Of a stretch of DNA of 64,000 nt, positions 7,648-15,758 are shown one piece after another. Positions within the stretch are counted from its first letter, which is position 1. Every line of letters begins with the position of its first letter. The stretch is from CAIQQQ01 sp040399685 (GTDB lineage: Bacteria > Pseudomonadota > Alphaproteobacteria > Acetobacterales > Acetobacteraceae): contig JBBART010000013.1 of NCBI GenBank assembly GCA_040399685.1, positions 1-64,000 on the forward strand, written 5' to 3'. Below the pieces are notes generated by a model. The model was not told the DNA's origin. It did no database searches and saw nothing but the letters and a program-made list of their open reading frames with translations. The translations under genes were made by a program, and so were the position numbers.

Positions 7648-8667
7648 ATGGCAGTCGCGCGTCGGGCTATTTTGGCTAGTATTTTGGCTGCGCCGGCGGT
7701 GTTGCGCACGGGCCGCGCAAGTGCGGCCGCCCGAACGCTGAAGATCAGCCATCAGTTTCCCGGTGGCACCATTGCCGAGGGTGATTTTCGCGACCGTCTG
7801 GTGCGCATTTTCGCGCGCGACGTGGCAGCAGCCACCAGCAATGAGCTGAATTTTGAGATCTATCCTGGCTCGTCGTTGATGAAGACGGTGGCGCAGTTCT
7901 CGGCCCTGCGTCGCGGCGCGCTGGATATGACGATCTATCCGCTGGCCTATGCCGGCGGCGAAGTGCCAGAGGTCAATATCGGCCTCATGCCGTGCCTCGT
8001 GGCCACCTATGCCCAGGGCATGGCGTGGAAGAACGCCAAGATTGGTGAGGCGCTGACGGCGGCGCTGGAGAAGCGCGGCGTCAAAATTATCTCCTGGATC
8101 TGGCAGTCAGGCGGCATTGCCAGCCGCTCCACCGGGCTGGTGACGCCTGATGACACCAAGGGCCTCAAGATCCGTGGCGGCTCACGCGAGATGGACCTGA
8201 TGCTGAAGGCTGCCGGCGGCATCATCTCCTCGGTGCCGTCCAACGAGATCTATGCCGCGATGCAGACCGGTTCGCTGGATGCCGCGGTCACGTCCGCCAC
8301 CAGCCTGATCAGTTTCCGCCTTCAGGAAATTGCCAAGAACGTGACCACCGGCCGTCAGGGCAGCTTCTGGTTCATGTTGGAGCCGTTGCTGATGTCCAAG
8401 CAGATCTTCGACAGCCTGCCGGCCGATCAGCAAAAGGCGGTCATGAAGGTGGGCGAGGACATGGAGGCCTATGCGCTGAAGGCGGCACAGGCTGATGACG
8501 AGGACCTGGCCACCATCTTCGCCAAGGCCGGCGTGAAGGTGGCCGATTTCAATCCGGATGCGCTGAACAAGTGGAAGACCATCGCCCAGGCCACGGCGTG
8601 GAAGGACTTCGCCGACCGCAATGCCGCCTGCGCCGATCTGCTCAAGCTTGCTGAGGCCGTCGCGTGA
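7648..8667 (+). CDS. dctP: TRAP transporter substrate-binding protein (DctP family)
   Basis: A 339-residue periplasmic solute receptor. It has an export signal (MAVARRAILASILAAPAVLR, cleaved around SAA) and the TRAP receptor pattern: LKISHQFPGG, EIYPGSSLMK, the ISWIWQSGG and DTKGLKIRGG segments with the conserved Arg that binds a substrate carboxylate, and SNEIYAAMQTGSLDAAVT. The ATG at 7648 is preceded by AGGGGG; an in-frame start 18 codons upstream adds non-signal-like sequence. It overlaps dctQ by 4 bp. The ligand is probably a carboxylate but is not deducible. Confidence 0.92.
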   Translation: MAVARRAILASILAAPAVLRTGRASAAARTLKISHQFPGGTIAEGDFRDRLVRIFARDVAAATSNELNFEIYPGSSLMKTVAQFSALRRGALDMTIYPLAYAGGEVPEVNIGLMPCLVATYAQGMAWKNAKIGEALTAALEKRGVKIISWIWQSGGIASRSTGLVTPDDTKGLKIRGGSREMDLMLKAAGGIISSVPSNEIYAAMQTGSLDAAVTSATSLISFRLQEIAKNVTTGRQGSFWFMLEPLLMSKQIFDSLPADQQKAVMKVGEDMEAYALKAAQADDEDLATIFAKAGVKVADFNPDALNKWKTIAQATAWKDFADRNAACADLLKLAEAVA

Positions 8668-9203
8668 GCGCTCACGCGGAACTCGACCTGACGCATATCG
8701 ACGCGCCGCGCACCGGCGTGCTCGGGGCCATTCAATCGGTGCTGGATGTGGTGAACGGCGTTCTTGCCGCAGCATCCGCGCTTGCCATCGCGGCGGCCGG
8801 CCTGGTGCTGACGTGGGAGGTGGTGGGCCGCTACTTCCTCGGCATCGCCAGCGACTGGCAGGATGAGCTGTCCACGTTCCTGCTTATCGGCGCCACCTTC
8901 GCCTCCGCGGCCTGGACCCAGGCGCGGCGCGGCCATGTGGGGATCGACGCGCTGTCGATGATCCTGCCACCGTCGGCGGACCGGGTGCGGCGTCGTCTGG
9001 CCGATGTCGGCTCCAGTGTCTTCTGTACGTTCTTCGCGGTGAAATGCTGGCAGTTGCTGGTGGAAGCCTGGGTGGACGACCAGACCACACCGTCGGCATG
9101 GGGGGCGCCGCTGTGGATTCCCTATGCCTGCATGACATTCGGCATGGCCCTGCTGGCGTTGCAGCAGGCTTTGCAGGTGTTTACGCCCCGACCCGTTGAA
9201 TAG
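8664..9203 (+). CDS. dctQ: TRAP transporter small permease (DctQ family)
   Basis: A 179-residue integral membrane protein with four hydrophobic helices, matching the small DctQ subunit that pairs with DctM. The DWQDELSTFLLIGATFASAA segment and the charged loop ARRGHVGIDAL are family hallmarks. The GTG start overlaps the dctP stop (GTGA), so it is translationally coupled. It is the middle gene of dctP-dctQ-dctM. Confidence 0.92.
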   Translation: MSAHAELDLTHIDAPRTGVLGAIQSVLDVVNGVLAAASALAIAAAGLVLTWEVVGRYFLGIASDWQDELSTFLLIGATFASAAWTQARRGHVGIDALSMILPPSADRVRRRLADVGSSVFCTFFAVKCWQLLVEAWVDDQTTPSAWGAPLWIPYACMTFGMALLALQQALQVFTPRPVE

Positions 9204-9215
9204 AGAAACGCACGC

Positions 9216-10559
9216 ATGACCACCCTTCAACTTGGCCTGATGTATGGCGGGGCGACGCTTGCCGCCCTGTTCTCCGGAATCCCCATTGCGTTCGCGCTGG
9301 GCGGTGTTGCGACCATCTTCATGATGTTCTTCATGCCGGCGGCTTCGCTCGATACCATTGCCCAGAATGTCTATGAGGAACTGGCGAGCATCACGCTGCT
9401 CACCATCCCGCTGTTCATCCTCAAGGGGGCAGCGATCGGGAAGTCCCGTGCCGGCAAGGATCTTTACGACGCGCTGCACACCTGGCTCGGCCGGGTGCCG
9501 GGCGGTTTGGGCGTGGCGGTGGTTCTGGCGTGCGGTCTGTTCGCGGCGATGGCGGGGTCCAGCCCGGCCACGTGTTCGGCCATCGGCAGCTCAGGCATTC
9601 CAGAAATGCGCCGGCGCGGCTATTCGCCGGGCTTCGCGGCGGGCCTGGTTGCCGCTGGCGGAACATTGGGCATTTTGTTGCCGCCGTCGATCGTGCTCAT
9701 TTTGTACGCAGTGGCGGCTGAGCAATCTTTGGGCAGGTTGTTCCTGGCGGGGCTTGGCCCTGGCGTTCTGCTGGTCGTGCTGTTTGCGTCGTTCGCTGTG
9801 TTTCAGTGGAAGCGTGAATTCATCAAGGCTGAAAAGGTGGTTGCCAACGGCGGACCGCGCAGCCCGATTCTGTCCGACGAACATTTCACCATGGCCGAGC
9901 GCTTGGCCGCACTGCCGCGCGTGATGCCGTTCCTGCTGCTGCTCACCGGCGTGATGGTGGCGCTGTATGGCGGCATCGCCACACCGTCCGAAACGGCGGG
10001 TCTTGGTGCTGTGATGGCGTTGGCGCTGATCGCCATCGTCTATCGGGCCTACAAGTTGCGCGACCTCAAGCCGATCTTCGAAGGCACGCTGGGCGAGAGC
10101 GGCATGTTGCTGATGATCATCGGCATGAGCCTGCTCTACAGCTATGTGATGAGCTATCTGCACATCAGCCAGAGTGCTGCCGAGGCTATCGTGGGCCTGC
10201 ATCTGTCGAAATGGATGCTTTTGGTGGCCATTTTGTTGCTGGTGGTGATGCTGGGCTTCTTCCTGCCGCCGGTGTCGATCATTCTGATGACCGCGCCGAT
10301 CATCCTGCCGCCGCTGCGGGCCGCTGGATTCGACCTGATCTGGTTTGGCGTTGTGATGGCCGTGGTGATGGAGATGGGGCTGATCCATCCGCCGGTTGGG
10401 TTGAATATTTTTGTCATCAATCGCATTGCGCCCGATATTGGCCTTGGGCCGGTGATACGTGGCACGATTCCGTTCGTCATTCTGATGGCGATTGGCGTGG
10501 TGATCCTGTCATTCGTGCCAGGAATTGCGATGTGGCTGCCAAATGCGGTCTACGGATAG
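9216..10559 (+). CDS. dctM: TRAP transporter large permease (DctM family)
   Basis: A 447-residue integral membrane protein with about 11-12 hydrophobic segments, of the ion-transporter superfamily, which couples uptake to the sodium or proton gradient. Family motifs include FSGIPIAFALGG near the N-terminus, GSSPATCSAIGSSGIPEMRRRGY, GGTLGILLPPSIVLILYA, and EMGLIHPPVGLNIFVIN near the C-terminus. It lies 12 bp after dctQ and completes the TRAP system. The adjacent FAD oxidoreductase suggests the imported compound may be an amino or hydroxy acid; this is inference. Confidence 0.93.
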   Translation: MTTLQLGLMYGGATLAALFSGIPIAFALGGVATIFMMFFMPAASLDTIAQNVYEELASITLLTIPLFILKGAAIGKSRAGKDLYDALHTWLGRVPGGLGVAVVLACGLFAAMAGSSPATCSAIGSSGIPEMRRRGYSPGFAAGLVAAGGTLGILLPPSIVLILYAVAAEQSLGRLFLAGLGPGVLLVVLFASFAVFQWKREFIKAEKVVANGGPRSPILSDEHFTMAERLAALPRVMPFLLLLTGVMVALYGGIATPSETAGLGAVMALALIAIVYRAYKLRDLKPIFEGTLGESGMLLMIIGMSLLYSYVMSYLHISQSAAEAIVGLHLSKWMLLVAILLLVVMLGFFLPPVSIILMTAPIILPPLRAAGFDLIWFGVVMAVVMEMGLIHPPVGLNIFVINRIAPDIGLGPVIRGTIPFVILMAIGVVILSFVPGIAMWLPNAVYG

Positions 10560-10580
10560 CAATACCGCACTTGCGAACGG

Positions 10581-10599
10581 AGCATCCACAAGGGATGCT
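10581..10599 (+). promoter_or_regulatory. Hairpin overlapping the oxidoreductase ribosome site
   Basis: AGCATCC (10581-10587) can pair with GGATGCT (10593-10599) across ACAAG. The best Shine-Dalgarno match, AAGGGA (10590-10595), lies in the loop and 3' arm, 10 nt before the ATG of the FAD oxidoreductase. The hairpin could tune translation relative to the TRAP genes. There is no T run, so it is not an obvious terminator. Confidence 0.35.
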
Positions 10600-10605
10600 C
10601 TCGTT

Positions 10606-11736
10606 ATGAACACATCATCCTTCGATACGATCGTCATTGGCGCCGGTATCGCCGGCGCCACCTGCGCAGCCCATCTGGCAGCAGACCAGAAAGTGGTGCT
10701 TATCGAGGCCGAGGAGGCGGCGGGGTATCACTCCACCGGCCGCTCGGCTGCGATCTGGATCCAGAATTACGGCCCGCCCGATGTGCAGGCGCTGACAGGG
10801 TTGTCGCGTGCGTTTTTCGAGGCGCCGCCGGCTGGCTTTACCGAATCGCCGATTATGGCCCAGCGCGCGGTGGCGTTTCTCGCCCCGCCCGAGCAGGAAA
10901 CCCATCTGATTCGGCTGCTGGAGGAAGGCAAGGGCCTTCGTGAGATCTCCATCCCCGCCCTGCGCGAGATCGTCCCGGCCCTGAAGCCTGATTACGCTAT
11001 TCGCGCCGCCATCGAGACCGACGCGTTCGACATGGATGTGGCAGCACTCCATCAGGGCTTTCTGCGCCAGTTGAAGGAACGCTCCGGCGTCCTGGCTCTG
11101 CGCAGCCGCTCCGGCCGCATCACCCGCAGCGACGGGCTGTGGCATGTCGAGGTGGCCGGTGGCGCGATCTATCACGCGCCGGTGCTGGTCAACGCCGCCG
11201 GCGCCTGGGGTGACGAGGTGGCCGCCCAGGCCGGCGTGCAGAAGCTCGGCCTCACGCCAAAGCGGCGCACCGGGGTGGTGATCGATCCGCAGCCTTATCT
11301 GCCCACGCATTGGCCAATGCTGAACGACGTCGATCACACCTGGTATTGCCGGGCCGAGGCGCGCACCAAGCTGATGGTGTCGCCGGCGGACGAGACCGAT
11401 GACACCCCGCATGATGTGCAGCCAGACGAACTGGACGTCGCCATTGCGATTGACCGGATGCAGCAGGCGATGGATATCGAGGTGCGCCGCGTGGAGCATA
11501 GCTGGGCCGGGTTGCGCACCTTCACGCCAGATCGCAGCCTCGCTTTCGGGTGGGACGCTGATGCGAACGGATTCATGTGGTGCGTGGGCCAGGGTGGCTA
11601 CGGGATCCAGACCTCACCGGCCGCCGGCCAGTTTATCGCCGATCTCGTCTGCGGCCGCGATCCGGCGACCAATGGCACCATTCTTGCCTTTGACGAGTTC
11701 ATGGCCAGCGTTGATCCGCGTCGTTTCCGCGAATGA
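10606..11736 (+). CDS. FAD-dependent oxidoreductase (DAO family)
   Basis: A 376-residue flavoenzyme of the D-amino-acid oxidase/glycine oxidase (DAO) fold. The N-terminal dinucleotide-binding motif is VIGAGIAGATCAAHLA, followed by LIEAEEAAGYHSTGRSAA, a typical FAD-contacting segment. A second FAD segment lies near the C-terminus (WAGLRTFTPDRSLAFGW, then GQGGYGIQTSPAAG). Substrates in this family are secondary or primary amines of amino acids, or 2-hydroxyacids. It lies 46 bp after dctM on the same strand, so it probably oxidises the solute imported by the TRAP system. The exact substrate cannot be assigned. Confidence 0.85.
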   Translation: MNTSSFDTIVIGAGIAGATCAAHLAADQKVVLIEAEEAAGYHSTGRSAAIWIQNYGPPDVQALTGLSRAFFEAPPAGFTESPIMAQRAVAFLAPPEQETHLIRLLEEGKGLREISIPALREIVPALKPDYAIRAAIETDAFDMDVAALHQGFLRQLKERSGVLALRSRSGRITRSDGLWHVEVAGGAIYHAPVLVNAAGAWGDEVAAQAGVQKLGLTPKRRTGVVIDPQPYLPTHWPMLNDVDHTWYCRAEARTKLMVSPADETDDTPHDVQPDELDVAIAIDRMQQAMDIEVRRVEHSWAGLRTFTPDRSLAFGWDADANGFMWCVGQGGYGIQTSPAAGQFIADLVCGRDPATNGTILAFDEFMASVDPRRFRE

Positions 11737-11742
11737 CGCCGC

Positions 11743-11799
11743 GGGGCAACGCACCAGGCTGTAATGACATCGAGCGCCTCGCGCAGTAAACGTTGCCCC
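11743..11799 (+). other. Long-range inverted repeat in the leader of the amidoligase gene
   Basis: GGGGCAACG (11743-11751) is complementary to CGTTGCCCC (11791-11799), enclosing about 39 nt. The second arm ends 20 nt before the ATG at 11820. It could be a terminator or attenuator for the upstream unit or a leader structure, but there is no T run. Confidence 0.3.
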
Positions 11800-11819
11800 A
11801 CCAGAGAAGCGAGACCAAA

Positions 11820-14800
11820 ATGTCCCTGCATGTGGCCCTTACCCACCGCACTTCCTATCGATACGATCATGCGGTGGCCCTTGGCCCGCAGACAATCCGT
11901 CTGCGACCTGCGCCACATGCGCGCACGCCCATTCTCGCCTATTCGCTCAAGATCGAGCCGCAGCCGCATTTTCTGAACTGGCAGCAGGACCCGCAGGGCA
12001 ATTTCCTCGCCCGTGTGGTGTTTCCGGAGAAAGTGACGCATTTCGACGTGTGTGTGGATCTCGTGGCCGACATGGCCACGATCAATCCGTTCGACTTTTT
12101 TCTGGAGCCGGATGCCGAGGAGTTTCCGTTCACCTACGACCCGGTGCTGGAACAGGAACTGGCGCCGTTTCGCAAATGCGATGCGGTCGGGCCGCATCTT
12201 GCGGCGCTCATTGCCTCCGTGCCGCGTGAAAAGAAGCGCACCATTGATTTCCTGATCGACACCAATCGCATGGTGCAGGAGCGCACGTCTTATATCGTGC
12301 GTCTCGAACCTGGCGTCTGGACGCCCGAAGAGACGCTGGAGAACGCCAAGGGCTCCTGCCGCGACAGCGCCTGGCTGCTGGTGCAGTTGCTGCGCAATCT
12401 CGGCCTCGCTGCCCGCTTTGTGTCCGGCTACCTGATTCAGTTGGTGGCCGATGTGAAGCCACTGGACGGCCCCGAAGGCCCAACGGAGGATTTCACCGAC
12501 CTGCATGCCTGGGCGGAAGTCTATCTGCCCGGCGCCGGCTGGATCGGCATGGACGCCACCTCCGGCCTGATGACCGGCGAAGGCCATATTCCGCTCGCCG
12601 CCTCACCGGAGCCGCAATCGGCTGCTGCGATCTCAGGTGGCGTGGAGGAGGCCGAGGTCGAGTTCGACTTCGCCATGACCGTGCGCCGCGTGCTGGAAAC
12701 CCCCCGCGTCACCAAACCTTATACCGACCGTCAGTGGCAGGACATCCTGGCCGCCGGCCACCGTGTGGACCGTGCGCTGACCGCCGGTGAAGTGCGCCTC
12801 ACGCTCGGTGGCGAGCCGACTTTCGTGGCCGCCAACGACCCCGAGGGGGCGGAATGGAATGTCGACGCGCTCGGCCCTACCAAGCGTGGCTTTGCTGGTC
12901 AGTTGATGCGGCGCCTCGCCCCGCTATGGGCGCCGGGTGCGGCGCTGCATCACGGTATGGGCAAGCAATATCCAGGTGAACCGCTGCCGCGCTGGGCGCT
13001 GTCGGCGCATTGGCGTGCAGATGGCGAACCGGTGTGGGCCAACCCCGCTCTGCTAGCCGATCCTGACCGCGACCAGGGCACAGCCACCGCCGAGGATGCG
13101 GCCAATTTCGCTATTGCCTTGGCCGAACGCCTGAAGGTCGACCCTGAAGCCATCGTGCCTGGCCATGAGGACGTGCATTACTACCTTTGGAAGGAGCATC
13201 GGCTCCCCGCCAACGTGGTAATAGAAGCCAACAAGCTGGCCGATCCGCTGGAACGCGCCCGCATGGTGCGGGTGTTCGCCCAGGGGCTGGCATCGCCGGT
13301 CGGCAGCGTGCTGCCGCTGCGCCGCGTTCTGGATGGCGGTCGTCGCCGGTGGCAGACCGGCAAGTGGTTTTTGCGCGACAACACCATGTTCCTGGTGCCC
13401 GGTGACAGCCCCATGGGCTTCCGCCTGCCGCTGGACAGCCTGCCCTGGGCCGACCCTGCCCTGGTGGAGCCAGTGTTTGAGCCCGATCCGTTCAGCCCGG
13501 TCGAGCCGTTCCCGACCCAGCAGGCCATCCGCCGTCAATACGCCCCTCGCGCCCTCGGCCCGCTGCCCAGCACCATCGAGAACTTTCAGCCGGCGCCGCA
13601 GGATATTCCCGTGGTGGGCGAAAGCGCACATGAACTGGTCCGCACCGCACTGTGCGTCGAGCCGCGCCAGGGCCTGATTCACATCTTCTTCCCGCCGGTG
13701 TTCGCTGCCGAGGATTGGCTGGATCTGGTCGCTGCCGTGGAGGCCACGGCCGAGGAATTTGGGCGCCCGATCGTGCTCGAAGGCTATCTGCCGCCGCATG
13801 ACAGCCGGCTGCTGAACTTCTCCGTCACGCCGGACCCGGGCGTGATCGAGGTCAACGTCCATCCCGCCCATAACTGGCCCGAGCATGTCAGCCGCACCGA
13901 GCAGCTTTACGAGGAGGCTCGTCAATGCGGCCTCACGTCGGAGAAGTTCATGCAGGACGGCCGCCATGTCGGCACCGGCGGCGGCAACCATGTGGTGATG
14001 GGCGCTGCGTCGGCCGAGGACAGCCCGTTTCTGCGCCGGCCGGACCTGCTGAAGTCGCTACTCGGCTTCTGGCACAACCACCCGAGCCTGAGCTTCATGT
14101 TCGCCGGCCTGTTCATCGGGCCGACCAGCCAGCATCCGCGCATCGACGAGGCGCGCGATGACGCGGTGGCGGAACTGGAGATCGCGTTTAGTCAGATCTC
14201 GCCGTTCAAGCAGACGCCGCCCTGGCTGACCGATCGGATCTTCCGCAACATCCTCGTCGATATGTCCGGCAACGCGCACCGCACCGAGTTCTGCATCGAC
14301 AAGATGTTCGACCCGAATGGCGGCTCCGGCCGTCGTGGCCTCGTGGAATTCCGCGCCTTTGAAATGCCGCCGCATGCGCAGATGTCGGCCGCCCAGATGC
14401 TTCTGATGCGCGCCGCCGTGGCCGCATTCTGGCAGCACCCGTATGAGCGCAAGCTCATCCGCTGGGGCACCCGTTTGCATGACGAGTTCATGCTGCCGCA
14501 TTATGCGACGCAGGATTTCAACGAGGCGTTGGAAGAATTGCCGCAATGGGGCGTGAAGATCGAACCGGAATGGTTTGCCCCGCATCTGGATTTCCGCTTC
14601 CCGCAGGTGGGCGAAATCGACGTGCGCGGCATGAACATCGAACTTCGCGCGGCGCTTGAACCCTGGCACGTGCTGGGCGAGGAATCAGCGCCCGGCGGCA
14701 CCGTGCGTTACGTGGACAGTTCGGCCGAGCGGTTGCAGGTGCGCGTGCGCAACTGGGTGGATGAACGCTACGTCCTCGCCTGCAACGGCGTGGCGTTGCC

Positions 14801-15140
14801 GTTGAGCCGCACCGACCGCGTCGGCGAATACGTGGCCGGGGTGCGCTTCAAGGCCTGGCGCCCGCCCAATGCGCTGCACCCCACCATCGCTGCGCAAACG
14901 CCACTGGTGTTCGATGTCTATGACCGCTTCTCCGGTCGCAGCCTGGGCGGCATGACGCATCATGTCTCGCACCCGGGCGGTCGCAGCTATGATGACTTCC
15001 CGGTGAACGCCAATTCTGCCGAAGCCCGTCGTCGTTCGCGGTTCTTTAGCATTGGCCACACGCAAGGGCAGATTGCGGAGCCGCGTTTGGTGATCGGCCG
15101 CGACCACCCTCGCACGCTGGACCTTCGTCGGTTCGTGTGA
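11820..15140 (+). CDS. Transglutaminase-like / DUF2126 putative amidoligase fusion
   Basis: A 1106-residue cytoplasmic protein. Residues 1 to about 90 match the bacterial transglutaminase N-terminal beta domain (SLHVALTHRTSYRYDHAV). Residues about 150-260 form a papain-like transglutaminase core with an intact triad: Cys180 (GSCRDSAW), His229 (LHAWAEVY) and Asp245 (GMDATSG). From about residue 310 to the end it matches DUF2126, predicted to be an amidoligase of the glutamine-synthetase-like carboxylate-amine ligase class, with EVRLTLGGEPTF, EVNVHPAHNWPEH, GTGGGNHVVMG and FRAFEMPPHAQMS. In related genomes this fusion sits beside circularly permuted ATP-grasp/alpha-E and transglutaminase genes, as here. 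The predicted role is forming and cleaving isopeptide-like bonds on a peptide or protein; the substrate is unknown. Start at 11820 is preceded by a GAGAAGCGAGA purine stretch. Confidence 0.9.
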   Translation: MSLHVALTHRTSYRYDHAVALGPQTIRLRPAPHARTPILAYSLKIEPQPHFLNWQQDPQGNFLARVVFPEKVTHFDVCVDLVADMATINPFDFFLEPDAEEFPFTYDPVLEQELAPFRKCDAVGPHLAALIASVPREKKRTIDFLIDTNRMVQERTSYIVRLEPGVWTPEETLENAKGSCRDSAWLLVQLLRNLGLAARFVSGYLIQLVADVKPLDGPEGPTEDFTDLHAWAEVYLPGAGWIGMDATSGLMTGEGHIPLAASPEPQSAAAISGGVEEAEVEFDFAMTVRRVLETPRVTKPYTDRQWQDILAAGHRVDRALTAGEVRLTLGGEPTFVAANDPEGAEWNVDALGPTKRGFAGQLMRRLAPLWAPGAALHHGMGKQYPGEPLPRWALSAHWRADGEPVWANPALLADPDRDQGTATAEDAANFAIALAERLKVDPEAIVPGHEDVHYYLWKEHRLPANVVIEANKLADPLERARMVRVFAQGLASPVGSVLPLRRVLDGGRRRWQTGKWFLRDNTMFLVPGDSPMGFRLPLDSLPWADPALVEPVFEPDPFSPVEPFPTQQAIRRQYAPRALGPLPSTIENFQPAPQDIPVVGESAHELVRTALCVEPRQGLIHIFFPPVFAAEDWLDLVAAVEATAEEFGRPIVLEGYLPPHDSRLLNFSVTPDPGVIEVNVHPAHNWPEHVSRTEQLYEEARQCGLTSEKFMQDGRHVGTGGGNHVVMGAASAEDSPFLRRPDLLKSLLGFWHNHPSLSFMFAGLFIGPTSQHPRIDEARDDAVAELEIAFSQISPFKQTPPWLTDRIFRNILVDMSGNAHRTEFCIDKMFDPNGGSGRRGLVEFRAFEMPPHAQMSAAQMLLMRAAVAAFWQHPYERKLIRWGTRLHDEFMLPHYATQDFNEALEELPQWGVKIEPEWFAPHLDFRFPQVGEIDVRGMNIELRAALEPWHVLGEESAPGGTVRYVDSSAERLQVRVRNWVDERYVLACNGVALPLSRTDRVGEYVAGVRFKAWRPPNALHPTIAAQTPLVFDVYDRFSGRSLGGMTHHVSHPGGRSYDDFPVNANSAEARRRSRFFSIGHTQGQIAEPRLVIGRDHPRTLDLRRFV

Positions 15141-15170
15141 TCAACCCTGCCTTGTCAGCTTGATATGGAA

Positions 15171-15200
15171 GCGTTGTTGGCCGTAACCGGCCAACAACGC
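15171..15200. terminator. Bidirectional hairpin between the amidoligase and TM2 genes
   Basis: A perfect 13-bp stem (GCGTTGTTGGCCG, 15171-15183, with its complement at 15188-15200) around TAAC, 30 bp after the amidoligase stop and 6 bp after the TM2 stop on the opposite strand. It probably terminates both transcripts, which means the downstream ATP-grasp/alpha-E gene needs its own promoter. Confidence 0.7.
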
Positions 15201-15206
15201 GGATCA

Positions 15207-15497
15207 TCAGCTTTCGCGCAGGGCGTCCAGGGTCAATTGATTGTAGATTTCACTGTTCATCTTCCTCACGGTTCCAGCCAACGTGAAGTAGTCGCAGATG
15301 ATCCAGAAAACGCCGACCGCAACGAAACAGAGAAGAAGCTGCAAAATTCCACGGCCGGTGCGGCCGAGGTAGAAATTCTGGCCAACGCCTGTGCATATCA
15401 GTAGCAAATATGCAATTCCGGTACTTTTTTTGCGGTTGCCGAATTGTGTCTCAATCAGAATACGGCGTTGGTCTGAAATAACGGTCATATCACTCAT
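15207..15497 (-). CDS. TM2-domain membrane protein
   Basis: A 96-residue protein with two transmembrane helices (about 27-45 and 52-70) linked by GQNFYLGRTGRG, the short polar turn typical of TM2-domain proteins, followed by an acidic DY pair and a C-terminal cytoplasmic tail. TM2 proteins have no general biochemical function assigned. The gene lies on the minus strand between two members of the peptide-ligase cassette, convergent with one and divergent from the other. The following 260 bp (15498-15758) contain no convincing gene and presumably hold the divergent promoters. Confidence 0.75.
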   Translation of the reverse strand: MSDMTVISDQRRILIETQFGNRKKSTGIAYLLLICTGVGQNFYLGRTGRGILQLLLCFVAVGVFWIICDYFTLAGTVRKMNSEIYNQLTLDALRES

Positions 15498-15758
15498 TTC
15501 GATTTAAGATTAAGTTCCGGCTGCAACGTGATCGGATCAAACCGCGATGTCAACGTTATGGCGAAGGCTGCGTCTTCTAGCGATAATCTCAGACCCCGCC
15601 ATGCCGGCACACTCAATCGTATGGCGGTTGGGCCGAAAATGCGGCCGGGCACGCGACACGAAACACACGGACTGTTAACGTGTCACGCTTATGCTGACGG
15701 AACGAACACCCTGAGCGAGGGCTGGGCGTGAAGTGGCCAATGAAGGAACCGGACGCGC

